Assembly (NCBI RefSeq): GCF_036090055.1
Contig: NZ_CP107970.1
Location: 3,040,501 to 3,104,500 of the forward strand
DNA: 64,000 nucleotides
Direction: 5' to 3'
Source of the DNA: Nocardioides sp. NBC_00368
Lineage (GTDB): Bacteria > Actinomycetota > Actinomycetes > Propionibacteriales > Nocardioidaceae
The notes beneath the pieces are model-generated. The model worked only from the letters and a program-made list of their open reading frames with translations. It did no database searches and had not been told where the DNA came from. This document shows, in pieces, positions 50,695 to 58,915 of the stretch. The position numbers and the translations under genes were made by a program. Numbering within the stretch: the stretch's first letter is position 1; each line of letters starts with the position of its first letter.

Positions 50695-50777
50695 ATCGCC
50701 GGTGTTGCGATTCGCCGTGCGCTGACCGGAACAGGCTGAGAGGTGGAGACATGTCCCACCCAGAACCAGGAGGTTCC

Positions 50778-51571
50778 ATGTCTGACACCACACCAGAGCC
50801 CGGCGAGATCGCACCGACCCGGTCCAGGCCCCGTTCAACACCACCGTCAAGGCGTCCGCCGGCACCCATGATCACGACGCCTGCGCCGATCTGCACATCC
50901 CGGGCGTGAACTGGAGGACGCAGGAGAAGTGGCTGCGGGCCAACGGCTACGCGTGCTGGTACCGGTTCCCGCCGAAGTTCGGCCATCACATCCACGGATT
51001 CACGCTGCCGCCGCAGTCCGGGGTGGTCCGGACCGACGACTTCCGTGACCTCGGGGTCACCGTCGGCAAGTTCGTCGACGGCGGCCCGGCGCTCTTCGGC
51101 TTCCTGGCCACCAGCTCGCAGATCACCGACTACTACAACCACGCGTTCGGTCTCAGCGGCCAGCACGGCGTCGGCTCGGACGAGACCTGGCACCCCGCCG
51201 ACGTCAAGGCCACGATCTTCGACTACGCGGCGTACGCGAGGTCGAGGGCCAAGCCGGCCTGGAAGCCGAAGGAGACCAAGTCCAACCTGGCGATCATCCA
51301 GAAGCAGTTCCAGATCGCCGCAGGACTGCGCAAGGGCAAGCGGATCCGCACCCATGGCGTGGGCTGGATCCAGAACGCGCTCAACGTCAAGGCCGGAGCG
51401 AACCTCGTGGTCAACGGCATCGTGGACGACGCCACCCTCGCCGCCTGGAAGAAGTTCGAGCTCAAGACGGGCGGCACCGGTGCGAAGTCGACCCCGGATC
51501 CCCGCAGCCTCAAGAAGCTCCAGATCGCCTTCCGGTTCGTCGGACCCGAGGCCCACCTGCCCGTCGGCTGA
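50778..51571 (+). pseudogene. Frameshifted M15-like peptidase with peptidoglycan-binding-like C-terminus
   Basis: An ATG with AGGAGG four bases upstream opens MSDTTPEPGEIAPTR, but the reading then fails. One frame over, DPVQAPFNTTVKASAGTHDH continues into HIPGVNWRTQEKWLRANGYA and GHHIHGFTLP without a stop to 51571. The break is at about 50820-50830. AGTHDHDACADL plus HIHG match a family of actinobacterial M15-like metallopeptidase proteins with His/Asp and His-x-His ligands. IQNALNVKAGANLVVNGIVD resembles a peptidoglycan-binding repeat. If read alone, the first start in the second frame is GTG 50906, which would delete half the metal site. Either a disrupted gene, recoding or a sequencing error. 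Confidence 0.65.
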
Positions 51572-51580
51572 GCGGGTTGA

Positions 51581-51600
51581 ATATCAAGATTCATTGATAT
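51581..51600. promoter_or_regulatory. Palindromic operator of the SRPBCC/ArsR operon
   Basis: ATATCAA-GATTCA-TTGATAT is a perfect 7-bp inverted repeat 14 bp upstream of the start at 51614 and overlapping the -10-like TATAAC. It is AT-rich against a GC-rich background, as expected for an ArsR autoregulatory site. Confidence 0.75.
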
Positions 51601-51613
51601 AACGTCGGCAGGC

Positions 51614-52255
51614 ATGAGCACACCACCTTTCATTCCTGCCGACCATCTCGGCGCGGTCGACCGCGCGCTGACCACGACGACCCGCGGCGGCGAGGAGCTG
51701 CGCGTGCTCGTCGTCGAGCGCAGCTACGACGCCGACCCCGACGAGGTCTGGGACGCGCTGACCACCAAGGAGCGCATCCCGCGCTGGCTGATGCCCGTCA
51801 CCGGCGACTTCGAGGTCGGCGGCCGCTACCAGCTCGAGGGGAACGCCGGCGGCGAGATCCTCGCCTGCGACCGCCCGAAGCTGCTGTCGATCACCTGGGA
51901 CTACGGCGACATGAAGTCGTGGGTCGACGCGACCCTCACCGCCTCCGGAGGCCGTACGCTGCTCCGGCTCGAGCACTCCGCCCCCGTCCCGCCCGAGCAG
52001 TGGAAGGAGTTCGGCCCGAGCGCGGTCGGCATCGGCTGGGAGCAGATGCTGCTCGGCCTCGCCCTCCACCTCTCCGCCCCCGACGCCGAGAAGATGGACC
52101 CGATGTCCCCCGAGGCGCTGCCCGCGATGATCGAGCACACCCAGGGCTCCGCCGCAGCCTGGGTCGAGGCCGACATCGCCTTCGGCACCTCCCCCGACCA
52201 GGCCCGCGCCGCCGGCGAACGCTGCGTAGCCGCCTACACCGCATTCCCGGAGTAG
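51614..52255 (+). CDS. SRPBCC (AHSA1/START-like) domain protein
   Basis: Predicted 213 residues. VVERSYDADPDEVWDALTTK, RIPRWLMPVTGDFEVGGRYQ and WDYGDMKSWVDATL fit the AHSA1-like branch of SRPBCC proteins, which bind small hydrophobic ligands. The extra 60 residues at the C-terminus are helical. The gene is followed 4 bp later by an ArsR regulator; such pairs are very common in actinobacteria. Unlikely to belong to the polysaccharide pathway. Ligand unknown. Confidence 0.88.
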   Translation: MSTPPFIPADHLGAVDRALTTTTRGGEELRVLVVERSYDADPDEVWDALTTKERIPRWLMPVTGDFEVGGRYQLEGNAGGEILACDRPKLLSITWDYGDMKSWVDATLTASGGRTLLRLEHSAPVPPEQWKEFGPSAVGIGWEQMLLGLALHLSAPDAEKMDPMSPEALPAMIEHTQGSAAAWVEADIAFGTSPDQARAAGERCVAAYTAFPE

Positions 52256-52259
52256 CCGC

Positions 52260-52595
52260 TTGCACGCCTTCGACGTCCTCGGCGACCCCGTACGCCGCCG
52301 CATCCTCGAGCTCCTCGCCGCCGGCGACCTCACCTCCGGCGAGGTCGTCGAGACCATCTCCGCCGAGTTCGGCATCCGCCAGCCCGCGGTCTCCATGCAG
52401 CTCAAGGTCCTGCGCGAGCACGGCTTCGCCAACGTACGTCCCGACGGCACCCGCCGCATCTACTCCCTCGACACCGGCCCCCTGGCCGAGGTCGACGCCT
52501 GGCTCACCCCGTTCCGCCGCTTCTGGACCCAGCACCTCGACGCTCTCGACACCGAGATCCGGCGTGGGCGTCGGGAGGGTTCCACGGACGGCTGA
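52260..52595 (+). CDS. ArsR-family transcriptional regulator
   Basis: Predicted 111 residues with a winged helix: FDVLGDPVRRRILELLAAGD, FGIRQPAVSMQLKVLREHGF (recognition helix) and VRPDGTRRIYSLD (wing). No cysteine metal site is visible, so it probably senses something other than metals. The TTG start is 4 bp after the SRPBCC stop. It likely represses its own operon through the palindrome at 51581. Confidence 0.88.
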   Translation: MHAFDVLGDPVRRRILELLAAGDLTSGEVVETISAEFGIRQPAVSMQLKVLREHGFANVRPDGTRRIYSLDTGPLAEVDAWLTPFRRFWTQHLDALDTEIRRGRREGSTDG

Positions 52596-52618
52596 AGCCC
52601 CTGAACCTGATACCCGCC

Positions 52619-53022
52619 GAGTCGGCGCAACTGTCCCGCTACCCAACGCCGAGTCGGCGCAACTGCCCCGCCACCCAACGCCGAGTCGGCGCATCTGTCC
52701 CGCTACCCAACGCCGAGTCGGCGCATCTGTCCCGAAATAGAGCGTGGAAACGGCGCCAGGGTCCAGCGACGACGTCGCCAGAACCGCAGCAAGGACTCCG
52801 ACCCGGTGCGTGAGACAGTCACGCCGACTCGCGCGCGCCAGACGGGACAGTCACGCCGACTCGCGCGCGCCAGACGGGACAGTCACGCCGACTCGCGCGC
52901 GCCAGACGGGACAGTCACGCCGACTCGCGCGCGCCAGACGGGACAGTCACGCCGACTCACGCGCGCCAGACGGGACAGTCACGCCGACTCACGCGCGCCA
53001 GACGGGACAGTTGCGCCGACTC
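52619..53022. repeat. Opposed 32-bp-period repeat array, right HNH module
   Basis: Four forward units (GAGTCGGCGCAACTGTCCCG type) begin at 52619, 52651, 52683 and 52715. Seven reversed units (GGGACAGTCACGCCGACTC type) begin at 52812, 52844, 52876, 52908, 52940, 52972 and 53004. Every step is exactly 32 bp. The two blocks are reverse complements in their 20-bp core and are separated by 78 bp. This fills the gap between the ArsR gene and the HNH gene; I see no other gene in it. Confidence 0.92.
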
Positions 53023-53056
53023 GGCGGGGGGTGCGGTCCGTGCTCGTCCTGCTGGT

Positions 53057-54334
53057 TCAGGGGCGACGGGTGAAGCGGATGGTGCCGCCGTCCGGCAACC
53101 GCTCATGAACATAGGCAAGGTTGTGCGCCAGTCGGTGGTGGTGTGGGCACAGGAGGGCGCCGTCCTTGAGATTCGTCTTGCCGCCGGTTGCCCAGGGGTC
53201 GAGGTGGTGGGCGTCGCACCATTCGGGTGGCATGTCGCAGCCTTCGGCCTGGCAGCACTTGTGCCGTAACCGGAGGGCTTTGCGTTGGATCGGCTGGAAG
53301 AGCCTGCTGGCCCGGCCCGCGTCGAGGACCTCGCCATCTCCGCCGAGGACCCAGGGGATGATGGTGGCGTTGCACGCCATCCGCCGGGCCTCCGCGGCGC
53401 TGATGGTGGTGCCGTTGGTCTCGTCGTAGCCCAGGGTCGCGACCCCGAGGTCTTTGCGGAGCTCCTCCAGGGAGATCACCACGTTGATGGTGGTGGCGTC
53501 GCCACCGTGCCTGGGCAAGCTGGCGGGGTCGACGGTCTCCAGCAGCCGGGCGAAGCCTTGGCCCATCAACCGTCCCCACGGCGGCAACGGGGCACCCTTG
53601 TCCAGGAGCTGTTGCTTGCGGGGTTGGGCGTAGGCCTCGACCAGTCGCTTGAACCGCATCCCGACCGAGGTCGGGAGGACACCGTCGAACCCGACGGTCC
53701 CGTCGTGGTTGTCCCAGATCCGGAGCGCGGTCTTCTGCTGGGCGCGTTCTTCATCGGCCAGCAGTGCTTTGGCTTCGGCGTCCTCGAACCGGGCCGGATC
53801 GATCTCGGCCAGGATGCGCTTCCCCACGATGCGGAGCTCGTTGGCGGTCAGCCGGGTGGCGTAGTCGACCAGCAGCTTCTCGGCCAAGACCAGGTCCTCG
53901 CGGCTCGCGACCGGGTCGGTCTCGATCTTGTCGAGTGCCTGAGTGATCACCCGGGCCTTGTCCGGGGACACGACACCCTCGGCGAGACCTGCGGCGACGC
54001 GCTCGTACTTGCCGACGCTGGCGGCAAGTTTGATCTGGGCGCGGGCAACAGCCTTGTCGACGAGCAGCTCGGTCCGCAGCCACCCCGAGGCGTCCTTCGC
54101 ACCGGTCTCCTCAGCGATATCGCCGGCGGTAGCGAGCACCCGCAGCTTCAACGCGGCCTGCTGGGCCTGGAGCTTCTCGAGTCGTTCGAGCAGGTCCTTC
54201 TTCTGCTCGGTCCGCCAATAGACGGGATCGCTGGACAGCAGGTCGTGGAAGGAGGATTCGATGGCGCTCAAGGCAGCGTCGATCGCATCGCCAGGGTTGG
54301 CATCCCAGTGGTCGATCTCGCGCCCGAGACTCAT
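53057..54334 (-). CDS. DUF222 / HNH endonuclease protein (13E12 repeat family), copy 2
   Basis: Predicted 425 residues with the same layout as the gene at 13722: DUF222 helical region, then CCQAEGCDMPPEWCDAHHLD and ALLCPHHHRLAHN. AAGGAGG is six bases before ATG 54334; an in-frame GTG immediately upstream is less likely. About 45 differences from copy 1 by eye, mostly conservative, which suggests both copies are still under selection. One extra glycine near the C-terminus (LPDGGTI). Same orientation as copy 1. Confidence 0.92.
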   Translation of the reverse strand: MSLGREIDHWDANPGDAIDAALSAIESSFHDLLSSDPVYWRTEQKKDLLERLEKLQAQQAALKLRVLATAGDIAEETGAKDASGWLRTELLVDKAVARAQIKLAASVGKYERVAAGLAEGVVSPDKARVITQALDKIETDPVASREDLVLAEKLLVDYATRLTANELRIVGKRILAEIDPARFEDAEAKALLADEERAQQKTALRIWDNHDGTVGFDGVLPTSVGMRFKRLVEAYAQPRKQQLLDKGAPLPPWGRLMGQGFARLLETVDPASLPRHGGDATTINVVISLEELRKDLGVATLGYDETNGTTISAAEARRMACNATIIPWVLGGDGEVLDAGRASRLFQPIQRKALRLRHKCCQAEGCDMPPEWCDAHHLDPWATGGKTNLKDGALLCPHHHRLAHNLAYVHERLPDGGTIRFTRRP

Positions 54335-54464
54335 CACGATCCTCCTTCAGAGGTGTGCTGCGATGGGTCTGATTCTACCTTCTACAGGCCGATCGATCCA
54401 CCTATTCTCCCAGGTCAAAGGCCTTTTCGCGGTCAGCAAACATCGTCGTTCTTGTGGATGGTAA

Positions 54465-54652
54465 GTGGCCCGAAGGGCCACCATCCCACCCCAAAGCAGT
54501 CCGATCCCGTACAAGAATCTCGCTGCGCCGCACCCGGGCCGCCGCCCCGATAGCCAGCCAAATCTTTTCTCGATCTGGTCCGGAGTCCAGGACCGCGAAG
54601 CGGCCGGCGAAGCCGGCGGGCCGAAGGCCCGTCCTTGACGCCGGACCAGATC
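54465..54652. ncRNA. Conserved branched-hairpin element upstream of HNH gene, copy 2
   Basis: GTGGCCC-GAA-GGGCCAC (54465-54481) is followed by the branched structure closed by GATCTGGTCCGG (54572-54583) and CCGGACCAGATC (54641-54652). Here the 12-bp closing stem is perfect, whereas copy 1 has one mismatch. The three internal GAA-loop hairpins are identical to copy 1. The interval between the first hairpin and the closing stem has diverged more than the structure itself. Confidence 0.6.
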
Positions 54653-54717
54653 GAGAACACCCTCAGGAAAGGGTCGGCGGCCCAGATCCGCCACGAAGAA
54701 ACGGTTACGCACAGGGT

Positions 54718-54816
54718 GGTCTCGACAAGCTCGACCACCGGGCGTCGCTGGTCCCCGACACGTGGTCTCGACAAGCTCGACCACCGGAGCATGGTCTCGA
54801 CAAGCTCGACCACCGG
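54718..54816. repeat. Array of three 24-bp REP-like palindromic repeats
   Basis: Exact copies of the 24-bp unit (GGTCTCGACAAGCTCGACCA plus CCGG) begin at 54718, 54764 and 54793. The interval between the first two is like the intervening sequence at 15403. The last unit runs into CCGGACCACGATC, close to the stop of the VOC gene at 54824. This and the branched element fill the gap from 54335 to 54823. Confidence 0.88.
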
Positions 54817-54823
54817 ACCACGA

Positions 54824-55225
54824 TCAGTCGATCCGCCCCCGACGCCGATCGGTGGTGATGAGCTCCACGTTGATCCCAGCAGCCCGCACGAACGCGATGA
54901 GCTCGTCGTCGAACATCTCCCCAGGCTGCGGCGGACTGAGCGTACGAGCCCCAGCAGCCCCGAGCTCGACGAGCGTGACCTCGAGATCAGGTGCCATGAA
55001 GGCCAGATGATGGAGGCCGTACGAGTGCGGCCCAGGAGTCACCGGTGTGATGAGCTTGATGGGCAGAGAGTCGGGCTTCTCCAGGAAGACCCCGCGGACC
55101 CCGTGACGGGTGTTCACGACGGGGTCGGTGACGCGCCGGTAGCCGAAGAGCCGCTCGAAGGCCTCGGCGGTGCGGTGCAGGTCGCGGACCTGGATGCCGA
55201 TGTGGTCGAGTCGAAGGTCAGGCAT
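54824..55225 (-). CDS. VOC-family protein, methylmalonyl-CoA-epimerase-like
   Basis: Predicted 133 residues with two beta-alpha-beta-beta-beta units: LRLDHIGIQVRDLHRTAEAF and YGLHHLAFMAPDLEVTLVEL. The paired H residues and a late glutamate (INVELIT) could bind a metal. GAGG is five bases before the ATG. The start overlaps the AcpS-like gene by 8 bp, so it is the last gene of the leftward operon 58091-54824 with an SGNH-like protein and an acyl-CoA ligase. Probably isomerises or breaks down a small acyl compound; the substrate is open. Confidence 0.8.
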   Translation of the reverse strand: MPDLRLDHIGIQVRDLHRTAEAFERLFGYRRVTDPVVNTRHGVRGVFLEKPDSLPIKLITPVTPGPHSYGLHHLAFMAPDLEVTLVELGAAGARTLSPPQPGEMFDDELIAFVRAAGINVELITTDRRRGRID

Positions 55226-55625
55226 TGTCACCTCGCATCGGGTCGCCTTCGGCGACGGCGGTGGCGATGGCCATCCGGGGCCCGGGGACGGTGGCGACCC
55301 GCACCACGGTGACACCGGCCAGGGTCGCGAGCTCGGCGGCAGGGCCTTCGAGGCTGACCGAGAGCGACCCAGGAGCATCCTCCAGCACCGTGATCCCGCG
55401 CCACGGCAGCGGCCCGGACCACTCGCCGGGACCGAGCGCCCTCCAGACGGCCTCCTTGGCTGCGTACCTCATCGCGAAGGCCGTGGCGGGGGTCGTCGCG
55501 GCCATGCACTGGGCGATCTCGGCGTCGGTGAACCACCGCACCGCGAACCCGGAGCCGCGCATCGCCAGGAGCCGCGCGAAGCGCCGGATGTCGGCGACGT
55601 CGATCCCGACCCCCTGCAGGCTCAT
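55218..55625 (-). CDS. Holo-[acyl-carrier-protein] synthase (AcpS-like)
   Basis: Predicted 135 residues. GVGIDVADIRRFARLL has the magnesium-binding aspartate of AcpS, and FAMRYAAKEAVWRALG is the KEA motif (here AKEAVWRAL) that contacts CoA. It attaches 4'-phosphopantetheine to carrier proteins, so it could serve the two carrier proteins in this window. It overlaps the VOC gene by 8 bp and follows the SGNH-like gene by 28 bp. Whether it also acts as the housekeeping AcpS is unknown. Confidence 0.86.
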   Translation of the reverse strand: MSLQGVGIDVADIRRFARLLAMRGSGFAVRWFTDAEIAQCMAATTPATAFAMRYAAKEAVWRALGPGEWSGPLPWRGITVLEDAPGSLSVSLEGPAAELATLAGVTVVRVATVPGPRMAIATAVAEGDPMRGDNA

Positions 55626-55653
55626 CGCATACTCATCGCCCGACGTCTGCACT

Positions 55654-56523
55654 TCAGGCGACCGGACTGTGGGTCGCCACCACCCTGAGCAGCTCCGCGG
55701 CGACGGCCTCCGAGCCGGCCTCGTTGAGGTGACCACGGTCGAAGGTCAGGTTCTCGTTGAGCACGTAGTAGGTGGTGCCGTCCTGGCTGCGCTCCCCGGT
55801 GCCCTCCGCCTCGGCAGCGGCGATGTCGACGAGACGGCCGGTGGCGGCGTACTTCTCCCGGATCATCGCGTTGTAGCGCTCCCGGGCGATGTTGTCGGCC
55901 GGCCCCATCTGGTCGTCTCGACCCAGGGCCGCCTTGACCTTGGACTTCCAGTTGCGGTCGGCGGTGAGCGGCGCGGTCGTGTAGAGGAAACGTACGTCCG
56001 GATGCGCTGCCTCCACCGCGGCCATCGTGGACACGTAGGCGTCGAAGACGGCCTGCACATCGGTGGCTGCGGTGATGTCGACGTAGCAGAGCTTCATCAG
56101 CGCCACATCGATGTCCTTCGCGGCCGGGCTGTCCATCACCTCCTCGAAGGCGGCGAACTTGCTCGCCGGGTCCTCGTTGACCCCGATGTAGGCATGCCGC
56201 AGCATCGCGCCCTCACCCTCGGCGTCCACGGTCCCGCCGGTGACATCGGCGATGACGGGCGCTGAGACCGAGGCGTCGGAGTAGACCTTCGAGACCCCGT
56301 CGATGATGTTCATCCCCACCGAGTTGTGCCCGAAGAGCACCTTGGTCTGGCCCACGGCCCGCAGCTCGGACTCGGAAGGCCCTGTGATCGCGACCTGGTC
56401 GTTCATCCCTGGACTCCTCAGCAACCATGCGCCGGCCAGGGCGACCCCGACGACCAGCACTCCCGCCCACACTCCGGCCAGCAGCTTCACCGACCTGGAC
56501 ACGTTCCTCACCGACATCCTCAC
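55654..56523 (-). CDS. Membrane-anchored SGNH-hydrolase-like protein
   Basis: Predicted 289 residues. One N-terminal membrane segment (LLAGVWAGVLVVGVALAGAW) leads to VLFGHNSVGMNIIDGVSK, in which serine is the likely nucleophile, and to the late FDRGHLNEAGSEAV that resembles the D-x2-H-L-N catalytic block of SGNH hydrolases. It may remove or add acyl groups on the exported polymer. GTG start overlaps the ligase stop as GTGA; ATG 56517 is an alternative. Confidence 0.75.
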   Translation of the reverse strand: MRMSVRNVSRSVKLLAGVWAGVLVVGVALAGAWLLRSPGMNDQVAITGPSESELRAVGQTKVLFGHNSVGMNIIDGVSKVYSDASVSAPVIADVTGGTVDAEGEGAMLRHAYIGVNEDPASKFAAFEEVMDSPAAKDIDVALMKLCYVDITAATDVQAVFDAYVSTMAAVEAAHPDVRFLYTTAPLTADRNWKSKVKAALGRDDQMGPADNIARERYNAMIREKYAATGRLVDIAAAEAEGTGERSQDGTTYYVLNENLTFDRGHLNEAGSEAVAAELLRVVATHSPVA

Positions 56524-58091
56524 CCCACCTTGACCCCTTCGAAACCCGCATCGTCCGCATCATCGACGTCGTCGTCCTGCCCCTCGGCCGGTTCCTGTGC
56601 CAGCCGCAGGCACATCGCGCGTACGTCGCGCTTGATGACCTTTCCGTTCGCGTTCATCGGCAGCGCATCGACGAAGCGGACCACCTCGGGGACCATGTGC
56701 TTCGAGAGCCGCTCCCGACAGTGCGCGATCACGTCGGCGCCCCGCAGGCCCGACCCGCGCCGACGCACCACCACCAGCTCGACCCGCTCGCCGGCGGCCT
56801 CGTCCGGGATCCCGACCGCGGCGGCAGCCACCACGTCCGGCAGGTAGAGCGCCGCAGCCTCGACGTCCTGGCTCGCGATCCGGTGCCCCCACGACTTGAT
56901 GAAGTCCTCGACCCGGTCGACCACGTAGATGTAGCCGTCCTCGTCGACCTTCGCCAGATCTCCCGTACGCAGCATCCCGCCGGGCATCTTCCGGGCCGTC
57001 GCCTCGGGGTCGTCGAGGTAGCCGGGCGAGATGTTCGCGCCGCTGGCCCAGATCTCGCCGACTGCGCCCGGTTCGACGTGCACCCCGTCGCTGTCGAGCA
57101 CCCGCAGGTCCACGCCCGGGATTCCCCGGCCGATCGACCCCGGCCGGCAGAAGAGCTCCTCGGGCGGAAGGTAGGAGAGCCGGGCGGTGGCCTCGGTCGC
57201 CCCGTACATGACGAAGACCTTCGCCTGCGGCTGGGCGCGCGCCATCTGCTCGACCAGGGCGGGGGCCAGCCGGCCACCGGCCTGCTGGATCGTCCTCAGC
57301 GTGGGGACCGCCGTGGAGCCGAACGTGCTGTTGCGCAGCAGCATCCCGAACGTCGAGGGCACCCCGGCGAAGCCCGTGCAGCGCGCGGACGCCATCCGGT
57401 CCACCACCGCCTGCGGGAAGACGAACGTCGGCTGGATGACCATCGCGGCGCCGGCGCGTAGATGGGTGTGCAGGAGCGAGAGCCCGAAGACGTAGGTGAA
57501 CGGCAGCACCACCAGCATCCGGTCGGCCGAGGTGATGTCGAGGTAGCCGAGGATCGAGGTCGTGTTCGCCTGGATGTTGCGGTGGGTGAGCCGCACCGCG
57601 CGCGGGTCGCCGGTGGTGCCGGAGGTGAACATGTAGAGCGCGTCCTGGTCCGGGTCGACGTCGACCGCCTCGGGCAGCTCGACCGGCGCCGATCGCTGCT
57701 TCGGGACGAGCCGCTCCTTCCGCTCCACGACGACCGGGAGGCTCCTGGGCAGGCTCAGCCGCAGCGCCTCGGCCTGGGAGCGCCCCACCAGCAGCGCATC
57801 CGCACCGACCCATCGCACCCGGGCCACCACCTCCTCGGCCGGCAGCGTGACGGCCAGCGGCACCACGACCAGACCCATCCGGAGCGCCGCGAGATAGGCC
57901 GAGACCCAGAACAGCCCGTTGGGCGCCATGATCCCGACCGGCGTACCCGGGGTCAGACCGAGCGTGGAGAGACGCTCGGTCAGCACGGACACGCTGGATC
58001 GCAGTTCTTCGAAGGTGTACTCGCGACCCGCTTCGGCGAGCGCGATCGAATCCTCGGGCGCTAGCTCGAGAAGAAAGTCGGCGGTGTTCAA
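56520..58091 (-). CDS. Acyl-CoA synthetase / AMP-dependent ligase
   Basis: Predicted 523-residue ANL enzyme: MFTSGTTGDPRAVRLTHRN (phosphate loop), FVMYGATEATARLSYL, LRTGDLAKVDEDGYIYVVDR and NANGKVIKRDV with the catalytic lysine. The acid-rich C-terminal tail (QDDDVDDADDAG) is unusual. It should activate a fatty or hydroxy acid for transfer to CoA or to a carrier protein. First gene of the operon with SGNH-like, AcpS and VOC genes. It is divergent from the gene at 58256 and its start is 97 bp from operator k. Confidence 0.88.
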   Translation of the reverse strand: MNTADFLLELAPEDSIALAEAGREYTFEELRSSVSVLTERLSTLGLTPGTPVGIMAPNGLFWVSAYLAALRMGLVVVPLAVTLPAEEVVARVRWVGADALLVGRSQAEALRLSLPRSLPVVVERKERLVPKQRSAPVELPEAVDVDPDQDALYMFTSGTTGDPRAVRLTHRNIQANTTSILGYLDITSADRMLVVLPFTYVFGLSLLHTHLRAGAAMVIQPTFVFPQAVVDRMASARCTGFAGVPSTFGMLLRNSTFGSTAVPTLRTIQQAGGRLAPALVEQMARAQPQAKVFVMYGATEATARLSYLPPEELFCRPGSIGRGIPGVDLRVLDSDGVHVEPGAVGEIWASGANISPGYLDDPEATARKMPGGMLRTGDLAKVDEDGYIYVVDRVEDFIKSWGHRIASQDVEAAALYLPDVVAAAAVGIPDEAAGERVELVVVRRRGSGLRGADVIAHCRERLSKHMVPEVVRFVDALPMNANGKVIKRDVRAMCLRLAQEPAEGQDDDVDDADDAGFEGVKVG

Positions 58092-58187
58092 CGTGGCCCG
58101 TCCCCCGGGATGCTACGGCCGGGACAGTTCCCGGCTACGGCAACGTCGCACGGCTCCACTCCACGGACGGTGGCCGGTCCGGCAGGC

Positions 58188-58203
58188 TGCCTGAAATTTG
58201 GTA
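58188..58203. promoter_or_regulatory. Putative class-I activator operator, site k (divergent)
   Basis: TGCCTGAAATTTGGTA fits TNCC-N8-GGNA. The GTG start of the rightward gene is 53 bp from its end, with only a weak -10 (TCGACT at 58244). Leftward the ligase start is 97 bp away. Confidence 0.55.
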
Positions 58204-58255
58204 CGCGGCACACGCATCGGTCTCGACGCGGCTCCCCAGCGCGTCGACTGGTCTC

Positions 58256-58909
58256 GTGAACCTCAAGCGTCTCGCTCTTCTCGTGCTGCTCGGCGTGCTC
58301 GTCGGCGTCACGATCTTCTGGGTGCCCGGACGTTTCGCCGACTCCTCGTCCGGCAAGGACGGGGCTCAGGCGGGCGCGTCGGCGTCCCAGTCGGGCTCAC
58401 CGGGTGCCGACGCGAGCTCCGGATCGGGGTCCGGGCAGAAGTCGAAGTCGGATCCCGAGCCCGCGACCGAGGCGCTGCCGGAGGCGGCCTCGAGCCCCAC
58501 CGAGTCCGGCCTTCCCGGACTGACCGAGAAGCCGCGTACGAAGTCGGCGGCGCTGATCTCGGAGCCGCTGCCCGAGCAGGCGGTGCGCAAGGGCGCGCTC
58601 GTCGCCGGCTACCCGACCGCTCTCGCGCCGCCGGCGCGGACCACCGTCGACGTCTCCAGCGTCACGCCCACCAAGGGTGTGCTCCAGGTGGCGCTGACCG
58701 CGAGCTGCCGGCGGCCCTGCGACGTACTGCGCCACTTCCGGACCCGCCTCGCGCAGCACGGGTTCAAGGAGGTCACCACGGCCTCGGTCGAGAACGCCCC
58801 TGCCGTGTCGCTGCAGCGCGGCGACGAGACGGTGAGCGTCACGGTCACCCGAACCGGCCGTCGAGCCGTCGACTTCAGCCTCTACTCCGTCCTTCGCACG
58901 AAGACCTGA
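58256..58909 (+). CDS. Membrane-anchored protein of unknown function
   Basis: Predicted 217 residues: one N-terminal helix (LALLVLLGVLVGVTIFWVPG), a Gly/Ser/Ala/Pro-rich linker to about residue 105, then a small mixed domain with VALTASCRRPCDVLRHFRTR and FKEVTTASVENAPAV. Two cysteines in CRRPC could form a disulfide outside the cell. GTG is leaderless by position. Six bases after its stop an MFS gene begins. I do not recognise the family. Confidence 0.65.
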   Translation: MNLKRLALLVLLGVLVGVTIFWVPGRFADSSSGKDGAQAGASASQSGSPGADASSGSGSGQKSKSDPEPATEALPEAASSPTESGLPGLTEKPRTKSAALISEPLPEQAVRKGALVAGYPTALAPPARTTVDVSSVTPTKGVLQVALTASCRRPCDVLRHFRTRLAQHGFKEVTTASVENAPAVSLQRGDETVSVTVTRTGRRAVDFSLYSVLRTKT

Positions 58910-58915
58910 GCGCCG

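Noticed and set aside
52619..53022. 32-bp-period repeats as a CRISPR array
   Set aside because: There are no unique spacers; the unit itself is 32 bp and tandem, with two opposed blocks.
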